From NCBI RefSeq assembly GCF_901212655.1, contig NZ_CAAKON010000038.1, positions 3,849-67,848 on the forward strand: a DNA stretch of 64,000 nt, given 5' to 3'. Position numbers and translations under genes: made by a program. The DNA is from Olsenella uli (GTDB taxonomy: Bacteria > Actinomycetota > Coriobacteriia > Coriobacteriales > Atopobiaceae). The notes under the pieces were generated by a model. That model did not search any database. It had not been told where the DNA came from and saw only the letters and a list, made by a program, of their open reading frames with translations. Position 1 is the first letter of the stretch, and each line of letters opens with the position of its first letter. This document shows positions 54,348 to 62,564 of this stretch, piece by piece.

Positions 54348-55040
54348 CTACCCCTCGCGCGACCCCCGCGACCCCATCCCGCTCCTCCACCACGCCACGG
54401 CGAGCTGAGTGCGGTCGCGCAGCCCGAGCTTGGCGAGCACGCGGCTCACGTTCCTCCGGGCGCTCGCGGGCTCCATCACCATGCGCGCGGCGACCTCCTC
54501 GTTCGAGAGCCCCTCGGCCACGAGGGACGCCGTCTCGAGCTCGCGGGGCGATAGCGAGGAGAGCGCCTCCAGGAGGCGGACCCGCTCGGGGTCCTCGGCG
54601 GCACCTGGGACGGCGCGGGCGACGACCTCCCGCGTCACGCGGGGCGTGAGCACGGCGCCGCCGGCGGCGAGCTCGCGGACGGCCCGGCACAGCTCGCGGG
54701 CGGTGGCGTCCTTGAGCAGGAACCCGGCCGCGCCGGCGGCGAGCCCGCCCAGCGCGTAGTCGTCCCTGTCGTAGGTCGTGAGCAAAAGCGTCCGCACGGA
54801 GGGGAAGCGCGAGGCGACCTCGCGGGCGAGCGTCACGCCGCCCGTCCCGGGCATGCGCACGTCCGAGACGACGACGTCGGGCAGGGGCTCGCCGGCATCC
54901 TTCCGGCGCGCGAGCTCCGCGAGCGCCGCCCCTCCGTCGTCGGCGGTGGCGACCACGGAGAGCCCCGGGTCGCGCCCCACCATCATGGAGAGGCCCATCC
55001 TCGCCGAGGCCTGGTCATCGACGACCATCACGCGTATCAT
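54348..55040 (-). CDS. NarL/LuxR-type response regulator (third module)
   Basis: A 230-residue regulator: [17 protein letters not shown], phosphoacceptor in [10 protein letters not shown] (~59), [13 protein letters not shown] and a LuxR helix-turn-helix [21 protein letters not shown]. Its ATG overlaps the kinase stop by 4 bp (ATGA), so it is translated together with the kinase. It probably controls the FtsX-like transporter genes upstream of it in the same operon. Confidence 0.9.
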   Translation of the reverse strand: MIRVMVVDDQASARMGLSMMVGRDPGLSVVATADDGGAALAELARRKDAGEPLPDVVVSDVRMPGTGGVTLAREVASRFPSVRTLLLTTYDRDDYALGGLAAGAAGFLLKDATARELCRAVRELAAGGAVLTPRVTREVVARAVPGAAEDPERVRLLEALSSLSPRELETASLVAEGLSNEEVAARMVMEPASARRNVSRVLAKLGLRDRTQLAVAWWRSGMGSRGSREG

Positions 55041-55900
55041 CCCGGGCTCCCTCCGCCGTCATCATCGGGGGTCTGCCCCCGCGGGTCCCAGCCCGCGTCG
55101 ATCGGCCCGCCGCCCGTCTTTTCCTCCGCGTCGGCGACGAGGCCGGCGAGCTCGCGCACCGTCTCGCGGGTCTGCGCGAGCCCCTCGCGCGCCTCCGCGA
55201 TGATGGCGGCGACCGCCGCGTCGACCCGCTCGTCTCCGGTGCCGCCGCCCAGCCCCTCGCAGAGCGTCACGATGGCGGTGAGCCGCTGGCCCACCGAGTC
55301 GTGGAGCGAGGCGGCCATGCGGGCCTGCCGTTCGGCTTGGTCGCGGCGCGCCTCGGCGGCCATGGCGCGCGCCCTGGCCTCCCGGGTGTCGTGCGCGCCG
55401 CGCAGGGCCCCGCCCAGGAGGAAGGCTGAGCCCGCGGTGAGCTCGCGTGCCGCGATCTCGGCCACCAGCGCTGCCGGCCCCGCTCCGCCCGCGGCCACGA
55501 GGGAGCTCGCCGCCATGGCCGCGAAGGCGAGCGCGAGCCCGGCGAGCGAGCGCGGGAAGGGCGCGTGGCGCCCGGCCGCGAACGTCGCCACGAGGAAGGG
55601 GACCACGGCGTAGCTGTCGAGGCCCGTCGCCGTTGCGGCGACGAGGGCGGCCGACTCGAGCGCGAGTGTCCCCAGGGGCAGGGCCGTCCGCCAGAGCAGG
55701 GCTGCGGACACGGCCGCCACGGCGAGCGCGAGGGCCGCCGGGCTCGCCGCCCGCTGCACGACGTCGCCTGGTATCGCCAGGGCGATTGACGTCATGATGA
55801 CGGTCGCCTCCCCGTAGAGCAGGCACGCGAGGGGCGCCGCGAGCAGACGGGGCACGAGGGGCGGCGCGAGGCGCCGCCCGGCTTTGTCGACAATTCTCAT
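55037..55900 (-). CDS. NarL-type sensor histidine kinase lacking the ATPase domain
   Basis: A 287-residue membrane sensor with five or six helices (about residues 15-165), then the HisKA_3 motif [20 protein letters not shown] (~197) and a helix [13 protein letters not shown]. It ends in a Gly/Asp/Pro-rich tail with no N-, G1- or G2-box, so the ATPase domain is absent. The stop codon overlaps the regulator start as ATGA, a designed-looking junction, so it is not obviously a pseudogene. A partner ATPase domain would be required for phosphorylation. Confidence 0.85.
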   Translation of the reverse strand: MRIVDKAGRRLAPPLVPRLLAAPLACLLYGEATVIMTSIALAIPGDVVQRAASPAALALAVAAVSAALLWRTALPLGTLALESAALVAATATGLDSYAVVPFLVATFAAGRHAPFPRSLAGLALAFAAMAASSLVAAGGAGPAALVAEIAARELTAGSAFLLGGALRGAHDTREARARAMAAEARRDQAERQARMAASLHDSVGQRLTAIVTLCEGLGGGTGDERVDAAVAAIIAEAREGLAQTRETVRELAGLVADAEEKTGGGPIDAGWDPRGQTPDDDGGGSPG

Positions 55901-55967
55901 TCCCGCACCCCCCTCGGTCTCTCCGTTCGCGCATCCAGTTCTTGTACCCGTCAGAGCAGGCCGCGAC

Positions 55968-56279
55968 CTACCACCTTCCGGTTAGGAGGTGGGAGAGGGG
56001 CGCGACCCCAGCCACCACGAGCAGCGCGCAGGCGATGACGACGAGCGTCCACCAAGCGGGTGACAGCACGCAGCCAAGCCACGCCGCCGCCTGTACGCGA
56101 CCCGTCCAGTCCCCTTCCTCCCGGGTCGCGAGCCACGCGATCGCCACGCCCGGCAGGCACAGGAAGAGGCCGAGCAGGAACGGCCCGAGTTTCGGGTCCC
56201 GTCCGTCGCCGCGCGCCGTCCCGGCCTTCGCGCCGGGTTGCGCCGGGTCCTCGGGTGGAAGCGCGCCACCGCCCCGCAC
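55968..56279 (-). CDS. Small two-helix membrane protein with unclear start
   Basis: The frame encodes a Pro/Gly/Lys-rich N-terminal part and two hydrophobic segments: LGPFLLGLFLCLPGVAIAWL and WWTLVVIACALLVVAGVAPL. No ATG lies in frame after the good AAGGAGG box at 56302-56308. GTG 56279 is the first usual start but is 22 nt away, while ACG codons at 56297 and 56291 have better spacing. It lies between the kinase and the FtsX-like permease, so it is likely an accessory transporter or sensor protein. Confidence 0.5.
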   Translation of the reverse strand: MRGGGALPPEDPAQPGAKAGTARGDGRDPKLGPFLLGLFLCLPGVAIAWLATREEGDWTGRVQAAAWLGCVLSPAWWTLVVIACALLVVAGVAPLSHLLTGRW

Positions 56280-56356
56280 TTCGCTGATCGTTTCCGTCCG
56301 TCCTCCTTGTTCGTTTCTCGTTTCCCGATGAATCGTTCCGTCGGCGCCTCTGCACC

Positions 56357-57766
56357 CTACGAGCGCAGGCACGCCGCAGGCGAGGAGTGGACGGCCCCGC
56401 GGACCTGCGCCCAGCGCACCGCGAGAAGCACGACCCAGACCACGACACCCGCGGCCAGCGCCTCCGGCAGCGGCGCGTACGCGGCGGGCGCTCCCCAGAA
56501 CATCCAGGTGAGGGCGAGCGCGGCGAAGGAGGAGCAGGCGATGAGCACGAGCGAGAGCAGCGCGGCGCCCAAGGCGACGAGCGCCGACTGCCATGCGACC
56601 GCCGCCGCCACGCCCCGGGGCGTGAGGCCAAGCGTGCGCAGCAGCGCTTGGTGCCTTCCCTCGTCCCTCGCCGAGAGGGCGAGCACGGCGACCGCGGTGG
56701 CGAGCGCGAACCCCGCGGCGAGGCCGATCAGCGCGTAGGTGTCCGTTATGTCGAACGAGCCCGAGAACCCCAGGCGCCGCATGACGGCCTCGAGGGTGCG
56801 GGCGGTCGTGAGCAGGATGCCCCCTGCCCCGCCCACCGCCGCGGCGAGCGGCACCATGGCCGAGGCGTTGCGCGAGGCGAGCTCGGTCGCCGCCCGCGCC
56901 GCGAGCCGGCCGACGGGCGAGCGCACCGCGGCGGGTAGCACGCCGGCGACACGCAGGGCGGCACGGACGCCGCGCGCCCCGAAGGCCACCATCGCCAGCA
57001 ACGAGAGGAGCCCGGCGAGGGCCACGAGGTTCGCCATGGCCTGGGAGAGCTGCCCGCCCGCTGATTCTGCCGCCGGGAGGCCGGCGAGGGGCGTCGCGAG
57101 GGCGCAGGCGACGAGCGCCCACCCGAGGATGGGGTGGCCGCCCCGCCCCCGCCTTCCTGCGCGGCCTCCCCGCAGCGAGTCCACGGGCCTCACCCGTGCG
57201 GCGCGCACGGCGGCCGCGACGGAGCCGAGCATGCAGGTCGCGACGCTGAGTGCGAAGGAGAGGGCCCACGCGGCCGGGGAGGCGGAGAACGGCGGAGGCG
57301 TGAAGGAGCCGAGGCCGCCGCTGAAGCTCTCCGCCGCCATGCCGTCAAACGCGGGGACGAGCAGGGCGGAGAGCGGCATGGACGCGAGGCTCCCCGCGAG
57401 CGAGCCGACCGCCGAGGCGATGCCCACGAGCAGCAGGGCGGCGCGCCCCGCCTGCCCCGGCGTGGCGCCCATGAGCCGCCAGAGCGCGAACGTCGGGCGG
57501 CAGCGCTCCACCGTCGCGGCGCCCACCGCCGAGAGCGAGAAGAGGGCAAGCAGTGCCACCTCGGCGTACACGGTGACCGAGACCGCCTGGAACTCGAAGG
57601 CGGAGAGCCCCGCCGCGCCGGCGGCCGCGCCGAAGGCTTTCGACGACGTCCAGGCGAACTGGTTCGCGCACACGCCCACGAGGGCGGAGGTCGCGGCGAT
57701 CACGAGCACGATCGGGACCCAGCTTGCGAGGTCCTCGCGGAATATCCTGAGCGCGTACCTACCCAC
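56357..57766 (-). CDS. FtsX-like ABC transporter permease (third module)
   Basis: A 469-residue membrane protein with two FtsX-like repeats: helices near residues 15-35, 65-85, 115-140, 180-200, then 240-265, 315-345, 375-400 and 435-455. CRPTFALWRLMGATPGQ and RHQALLRTLGLTPRGV are the cytoplasmic RxxGAT-type motifs of FtsX/MacB permeases. It partners with the ATPase that overlaps its start. BceAB-type permeases have a large extracellular domain that is absent here. Confidence 0.85.
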   Translation of the reverse strand: MGRYALRIFREDLASWVPIVLVIAATSALVGVCANQFAWTSSKAFGAAAGAAGLSAFEFQAVSVTVYAEVALLALFSLSAVGAATVERCRPTFALWRLMGATPGQAGRAALLLVGIASAVGSLAGSLASMPLSALLVPAFDGMAAESFSGGLGSFTPPPFSASPAAWALSFALSVATCMLGSVAAAVRAARVRPVDSLRGGRAGRRGRGGHPILGWALVACALATPLAGLPAAESAGGQLSQAMANLVALAGLLSLLAMVAFGARGVRAALRVAGVLPAAVRSPVGRLAARAATELASRNASAMVPLAAAVGGAGGILLTTARTLEAVMRRLGFSGSFDITDTYALIGLAAGFALATAVAVLALSARDEGRHQALLRTLGLTPRGVAAAVAWQSALVALGAALLSLVLIACSSFAALALTWMFWGAPAAYAPLPEALAAGVVVWVVLLAVRWAQVRGAVHSSPAACLRS

Positions 57767-58490
57767 GGCCGATCGCCCCTTCCCGCGTGCCGGCGAGCAC
57801 CTGCTCGGGCGTGCAGTGGCCGGCCACGCGCGTCACCAGCCCGTCGCGGACGAACGCCACGCGGTCGGCCGTCGCCGCGGCGTCCACGTCGTGCGTGACC
57901 ATGACCACGGTCGTGCCGGCGTCTGCCATCTCACGCAGGACGCCCAGGACGAGCGCGGTGTTCCTCGTGTCCAGGGCCCCCGTCGGCTCGTCGGCGAAGA
58001 GCACCGCCGGGCGGGAGAGCAGGGCGCGCACCAGGGCGGCGCGCTGCTGCTCGCCGCCGGACAGCCCTCCCGCGGGCGCCTTCGCGCGGTCGGCGAGGCC
58101 GAACCGTCCGAGCAGGTCGCGGAGCCTCTCGCGGTCGACACTTCCCCGAGCGAGTGCGATCGGCAGGGTCGCGTTCTCCTCCACCGTGAGGTAGGGGACG
58201 AGGTTGTAGCTCTGGAACACGAACGCCGCCGCCTGCCGCAGGAAGCGGGTGCGGGCGCCCTCGCCCATGGCGTACAGGTCGCGGCCCGCGACCAGCACGC
58301 GGCCCTCGTCCGGAGCGTCCAGCCCGCTCATGCAGTACAGGAGGCTCGTCTTGCCCGCCCCCGACGGCCCCACGATCGCCGTGAGCCCGCCCGCGGCCGC
58401 GAGCGAGCAGCCCCTGAGGACCGGGACGCGCTCCTCTCCCGTGTCGGCCCAGCGCTTGACGCCCTCGGCCCTCACCTCCGCCGCAGCCAT
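57759..58490 (-). CDS. ABC transporter ATPase, LolD/MacB type (third module)
   Basis: A 243-residue ATPase with IVGPSGAGKTSLLYCMSGLD (Walker A), AFVFQSYNLVPYLTVEENATL (Q-loop, typical of MacB/LolD), signature GLSGGEQQRAALVRALL, Walker B VLFADEPTGALDTRN and VTHDVDAAA. ATG 58490 has a GGGGG box. It overlaps the permease by 8 bp. It is the first gene of a minus-strand operon ATPase-permease-small protein-kinase-regulator. Confidence 0.9.
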   Translation of the reverse strand: MAAAEVRAEGVKRWADTGEERVPVLRGCSLAAAGGLTAIVGPSGAGKTSLLYCMSGLDAPDEGRVLVAGRDLYAMGEGARTRFLRQAAAFVFQSYNLVPYLTVEENATLPIALARGSVDRERLRDLLGRFGLADRAKAPAGGLSGGEQQRAALVRALLSRPAVLFADEPTGALDTRNTALVLGVLREMADAGTTVVMVTHDVDAAATADRVAFVRDGLVTRVAGHCTPEQVLAGTREGAIGRG

Positions 58491-58717
58491 GCGCGGCACC
58501 CCCTTCCGGGCGGGCGCCCCGCGCCCGCCGACTCGTCCGTTCGACGCCACCCATGGAACCACCGCCCGCGCGCCCCGGGGTCCCGCGCGGGCGCGTTGCC
58601 ATCTCCAGATGGCAGTCCCGCCCCCGGCCACGGCGGCACCGTATAAACGAGGGATGATGGCTACGCGGCAGCCCTGCTGCCGCGCCTGCGGCCGCGCCTT
58701 CAGAAACGAGGAAAGAC

Positions 58718-58921
58718 ATGGAACCACTGATTGCGCTCGCGCTCGGCGTCGCGGCGGTCACCCTGCCGACCGGCCTCTCCGTCTCCCGCTCGGCGGCCCG
58801 CCGAGTCGCGCCGTGGGCCGTGCCTGCAGGCGTCCTGCTCGCCATGGCGAGCCTCGTCTCCGTGGTAGGTGCCGGTGCCTTGCGCGGCAGGCTGCCTCAC
58901 GGTACCGTTGACATTGTGTGA
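58718..58921 (+). CDS. Small hydrophobic protein
   Basis: A 67-residue protein with two hydrophobic segments (LIALALGVAAVTLPTGLSV; WAVPAGVLLAMASLVSVVG). GAGGAAAG precedes the ATG. No family recognised. It is divergent from the third ABC module and ends before a strong hairpin. Confidence 0.5.
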   Translation: MEPLIALALGVAAVTLPTGLSVSRSAARRVAPWAVPAGVLLAMASLVSVVGAGALRGRLPHGTVDIV

Positions 58922-58958
58922 AAGGCCCCTGGGTCTTCAGCGGTCGCGGGCGCCTGCG

Positions 58959-58991
58959 CCCACGGCCGCATTTTCATAACGCGGCCGTGGG
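58959..58991. terminator. Perfect 11-bp hairpin after the small hydrophobic gene
   Basis: CCCACGGCCGC (58959-58969) and GCGGCCGTGGG (58981-58991) with an AT-rich loop. No T-run. It sits between the small gene and the Abi gene, 45 bp before the latter's start. Confidence 0.5.
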
Positions 58992-59035
58992 CCCATTGCC
59001 GGCGGCGCGGGATCTCGACGAGGGGAGACGGATTG

Positions 59036-60011
59036 GTGGCCAGCGATTCGGACGGGGCGGCGCCCAAGCACTTCCTCACCCCGGAGCAGCAGGTGGCCCA
59101 CCTCAGGGCGAGGGGCGTGCGCTTCGAGCTTTGCCCGGAGGCCGATGCCACGGACTACCTGCGACGGGGGAACAACTACCTCCGCACGGCCTCGTACCGC
59201 AAGCTCTACGACCGCGTCCTCGAGGGGCCGCGGGCCGGGGAGTACTCGAACCTGGACTTCGCCTACCTCGTGGACCTCTCGTCCATAGACAGGAGGCTCC
59301 GGGAGGCCTTCCGCGACCTCACCATCGACGTCGAGTACTTCGCCCGCCTCAGGCTCCTCAACCGCGCGGGGGAGGAAGGCGAGGACGGGTACGCCGTGGT
59401 GGCGGACTACCTCGCGTCGCTCCCCTCGGACGACCGGCGCCGGGTCCTCTCCGGCCTCAAGCGCCGCGGCTCGGAGGGCGACCTGCACGATACCTACTCG
59501 GGCGACCTCATCGCCCACTACGCCGACTCCTACCCAGTGTGGGTGTTCCTCGAGGTGGTCGAGTTCGGCAGGTTCTGCGACCTGTACCTGTTCTGCGCCG
59601 GGCGCTGGGGCGACCGCGCGATGCGGCAGGAGCACTACGTCCTCAAGAGCGTGAAGGCCCTGCGCAACGCCTGCTCGCACAACAGCTGCATAGCGAACGG
59701 CTTCTGCGCCGCCGGCGGCGAGGCCGAGTACCCGCCCAACGGCATCATCGGCCAGGCGCTCGCCGCGGCGGGCTACAGGAACGGTCGCGGCAGGCGCTCC
59801 AAGCTCCGCAACCTGCGGCTCTCCCAGATGACGTCCGCCCTGTGGGCGCTGTGGGAGGGAGTCCACGCGGCGGCGCCACGCCGAGCGCCTCGCCGCCCTG
59901 CGCGCCTTCGTCGAGTCCCGTTCACGCTGCTACCGGGGCAACGACGCCCTCGCCTCGTACTTCGCGTTCCTCTGGCGCGTCGTTGACATATTCGCCCCGA
60001 TTCGGGCATAA
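59036..60011 (+). pseudogene. Abi-family (AbiD/F-like) protein, frameshifted near its end
   Basis: The main frame gives the N-terminal ~280 residues of an Abi_2/AbiF-type protein: YLRRGNNYLRTASYRKLYDR, VDLSSIDRRLREAFRDLTIDV, and the HEPN-like core LKSVKALRNACSHNSCI (RxxxxH-type catalytic motif). Near 59870-59880 in a GCG-repeat the frame changes; the other frame gives the natural end AERLAALRAFVESRSR and WRVVDIFAPIRA with TAA at 60009. Without the shift a junk tail would run to 59986. Start GTG 59036 has AGGGGAG 8 nt upstream; TTG 59033 is an alternative. Abi_2 proteins are implicated in phage defence. Confidence 0.75.
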
Positions 60012-60024
60012 TGCCTTCAGATGT

Positions 60025-60080
60025 AAAACCCTCGGGTTTTGTAAGGGCGGGGCCGCATGGCGGTTCCGCCCTAGTTTTTT
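60025..60080 (+). terminator. Double hairpin terminator after the Abi gene
   Basis: A 7-bp hairpin AAAACCC/GGGTTTT (60025-60040) is followed by a 13-bp stem with two G:U pairs (60044-60056 with 60060-60072), triloop ATG, and GTTTTTT (60074-60080). This is a strong rho-independent terminator. Confidence 0.8.
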
Positions 60081-60680
60081 AGGCTGCCGCCGTACGGGGC
60101 GCTGTCGCACCCGAGCGCTGCGGAGGCGTGGGTCATCCGCCCCGAGCCCGCGTCCGCTCCGGGCGTTCCACCGGCTCGTTCGCGCCATGGGCCGCGGCTG
60201 CATCCCTGCGATGCCAACAGGGCGTCCGGGTGCCGCCGGTCGGCTAGCGGCTAGCGGCCCGACCGCAAGCGACCCCACCCGAGCAGCTTGTTCACCCGGC
60301 GCTGCACATCACCTTCACAGTCCATCCAACCTTCCTTTTCGCTTTCAACCTCAGTCTGCTGCAGGGGCTGCAAGTCCCTAGCCCACGCCAGGGGCCCCAA
60401 GCGGATCCGGCAAGGGCAGCGGCCGACTCATCGTCCATGGTCGGGTCTGCCGTCTTCGGCGCCTCGACCACGCCCTGCAGTTTGCTCGCCAGGGACGGGC
60501 CGCCTCCATCGGACGGCAGCAACGCGGACACGCCGCCCAAGCACATGGCGTCCACCAGCCCTTTCCCATCCGGACGAGCATACGATCCCCGTCTGTCCGG
60601 GTGCGCGCCGCGCGGGGCGATCGCGTGCGCCGACAGGCTCCCCGGGTATGCGAGGGCGGTTCCCGCGGTCGGGGCGGTTC
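60081..60680. other. Gene desert left of the transposase remnants
   Basis: I see no supported gene. A 13-bp sequence TAGCGGCTAGCGG (60245-60257), enclosed in a CGGTCGG/CCGACCG hairpin, recurs at 61250-61262 on the other side of the transposase remnants. Confidence 0.45.
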
Positions 60681-60964
60681 ACCGGCGCTTCCGCGCCTCC
60701 TCCCCGTGCGCGCCCCTGAACCGCGCGGACGCGCCGCACGGCTCGCCCGGCCACTTCTTCAGGAGGTTCAAGGGCGTGTCGGCCCGCAGGCTTCGCAACC
60801 ACCTGATGTGGTTCAAGCGGCTGCACGGGGCCGCACGTGTCAGGGACGGGACGTCGCTCATGTGCGGGCAGCTCGGGGACGTGCGCTACGGGAAGACCTG
60901 GGAGAAGACGATGGGGCCGCAGTACGAGTTCCATCCGGAGCCGGACGTGCAAACGGCGGGTTAA
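60680..60964 (+). pseudogene. IS1595/ISXO2-like transposase, C-terminal remnant
   Basis: The plus-strand frame near 60755-60850 reads FFRRFKGVSARRLRNHLMWF then KRL, matching the conserved end (FxGVSxxxLxxYLxWF) of ISXO2-like transposases. Upstream frame similarity is lost. It converges with the opposite-strand fragment. Confidence 0.45.
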
Positions 60965-61250
60965 CATAGCCTTGCTTCGAAAGGCCGCGCTTGCGGTCCT
61001 CGCCGTATCCATGGGAAAGGTCCGTGTCGTTGATGCAAGTCTCGTCGATCCAGGCGCGGTCGCGCAGGACGATGCTGCCTTGGTGGCCGTCGACGGCCTC
61101 GAACGCGCAACGTCTCCGTTCGAACGCCGCGGGGCGCGGGACGCCGCAGTTCGCGGCTCTGCCCTCCAAGGGCATGCCGAACCTCATGAGGCTGATGAAG
61201 TCGACCCGGGCGGGCGCCCGGGCACATTCTTTGTTGACTGAAGCCATCAT
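60965..61250 (-). pseudogene. IS1595/ISXO2-like transposase, internal remnant
   Basis: The minus-strand frame contains SLMRFGMPLEGRAANCGV, FEAVDGHQGSIVLRDRAWID then ETCINDTDLSHGYGEDRKRG, which matches the catalytic DE-region of ISXO2-like transposases (xWIDETYxxDTDL). There is no complete start or end. It faces the plus-strand C-terminal fragment, so an inversion or two insertions took place. Confidence 0.55.
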
Positions 61251-61354
61251 AGCGGCTAGCGGAAGGTGTCATCGAAGGAGAGTGCTAGAAGCACCCGTCG
61301 CCTTAACCGTTAGAAACGCCTTCAGAGCCCGGCGCCGGAACGCTCCAAAAGGCG

Positions 61355-61867
61355 TCAGCGCATCCTCTTGCGCACGAAAAGGGCGGCCGCGACCGCGGCC
61401 AGGAAGAGCACCGGCGCGACCCTGACGAAGACCCATTCGAACCCGTGGCAGAGGGTGCCCGCGACGGCAAGCTCGGGATCGCCGAGGTCCCACTGCAGGT
61501 ACGGGCTCCCCAGCGCGGCCACGCATGCGAACGCCAGCGCGATCGCCGCGCATGTGGCGACGAGGACGCCGCACAGGGCCTTCCTTTCCCGCTGCCGCCT
61601 GCGCGCGAGCTGGAGGTTGACGACCTCGAGCCTCTCGGCGATCGCCCCCAGGCCGTCCGCCCCCGGCTCCGAGACGGCCTCCCCGAGCAGGGTCGCAACG
61701 GGCGCGTCGAGCGTATCCGACAGCGAGACGAGCATGTCGGAGTCGGGAACAGAGAGCCCGCGCTCCCATTTCGAAACCGTCTGCCGCACCACGTTCAGCT
61801 TTATGGCCAGCTCTTCCTGTGAGAGGCCCCGCGATTTCCGGGCCGCGCGGATGTTCTCGTTCAGCAC
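61355..61867 (-). CDS. XRE-family regulator with C-terminal membrane helices
   Basis: A 170-residue protein: HTH at residues 1-60 (IRAARKSRGLSQEELAIKLN, VSKWERGLSVPD), a short linker, then two hydrophobic segments (LCGVLVATCAAIALAFACVA and WVFVRVAPVLFLAAVAAAL). GTG 61867 follows GGAGGGAGGAG. HTH-membrane proteins of this type often sense envelope stress. It diverges from the GntR-ABC operon, with an AT-rich 290-bp region between. Confidence 0.85.
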   Translation of the reverse strand: MLNENIRAARKSRGLSQEELAIKLNVVRQTVSKWERGLSVPDSDMLVSLSDTLDAPVATLLGEAVSEPGADGLGAIAERLEVVNLQLARRRQRERKALCGVLVATCAAIALAFACVAALGSPYLQWDLGDPELAVAGTLCHGFEWVFVRVAPVLFLAAVAAALFVRKRMR

Positions 61868-61987
61868 GGGCTCCTCCCTCCCTCTTCGCCGAGCCGATTG
61901 TTGCCCGCAACGAGGCGTTGCGGCAAGCAACGGAAAGCGGCATCGGGGCAAAGGCGGGCGAAATCGCATCGAGCTCCCGGGATTCCC

Positions 61988-62024
61988 TTGCAATCTGTAT
62001 ATGCGCGTATATACTGTGTATATA
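61988..62024 (+). promoter_or_regulatory. Promoter with palindromic operator before the GntR-ABC operon
   Basis: TTGCAA (61988-61993), 16-bp spacer, TATACT (62010-62015). The -10 box overlaps a perfect palindrome TATATAC-TGT-GTATATA (62008-62024) in a strikingly AT-rich tract. A GntR/YtrA-type repressor, encoded next, is the expected binder. Confidence 0.5.
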
Positions 62025-62156
62025 GGTTATATACTCTATAACCCAAGAGGCGGCGCGTGACGTCCGACGCTTGCCTCCGCTGCAACCGGGGACGCCTGGC
62101 TGCGGCAACCCACCCCCGGGACGCCGAGGCGGGAAGCACCGAAAGGATACGAGCCT

Positions 62157-62525
62157 GTGGACATCATCATATCCAACTCGAGCGGTAAGCCCATATATGA
62201 GCAGATCGAGGACCAGATAAAGGCGGCGATACTCTCCGGGGAGCTTTCCGAAGGAGAGCAGCTCCCCTCGATCAGGGGGCTCGCGAACAGCCTGAGAGTT
62301 AGCGCGATCACGACCAAGCGCGCCTACACGGACCTTGAAGCCGCCGGCTTCATCGAGACCGTGCAGGGGAAAGGGAGCTTCGTGGCGGGCGGCAACGCCG
62401 AGCTCATCAGAGAGGAGCGGCTTCGCGAGGTGGAGGGCCTCATGGTTCGGGCAATCGAGCGCGGCCGCGATATGGGGCTCACGAGCGAAGAGCTCACCGA
62501 GATGTTCTCGCTCGGTCTCGAATAA
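62157..62525 (+). CDS. GntR-family (YtrA type) transcriptional regulator
   Basis: A 122-residue protein, the short YtrA form of GntR. The winged helix has PIYEQIEDQIKAAILSGELS and LPSIRGLANSLRVSAITTKR, plus AYTDLEAAGFIETVQGKGSF; the remainder is only a ~45-residue helical dimerisation tail. GTG 62157 follows GAAAGGATAC. It heads an operon with an ATPase and permease, as in PmtR and YtrA systems, and likely represses it. Confidence 0.9.
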   Translation: MDIIISNSSGKPIYEQIEDQIKAAILSGELSEGEQLPSIRGLANSLRVSAITTKRAYTDLEAAGFIETVQGKGSFVAGGNAELIREERLREVEGLMVRAIERGRDMGLTSEELTEMFSLGLE

Positions 62526-62564
62526 CGACACAGGGCGCCCTGCGCTCTTTTGAAAGGACTGAAC

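Larger units (their letters stand above)
60245..61262. repeat. 13-bp direct repeat bracketing IS remnants
   Basis: TAGCGGCTAGCGG occurs at 60245-60257 and 61250-61262, in the same orientation, on either side of the two transposase fragments. The sequence is itself a doubled TAGCGG. It could be a target duplication, a recombination scar or chance. Confidence 0.4.

Noticed and set aside
54277..54690. A minus-strand open frame overlapping the third-module regulator
   Set aside because: Arg/Ala-rich shadow frame of the LuxR-type regulator with no independent start signal.
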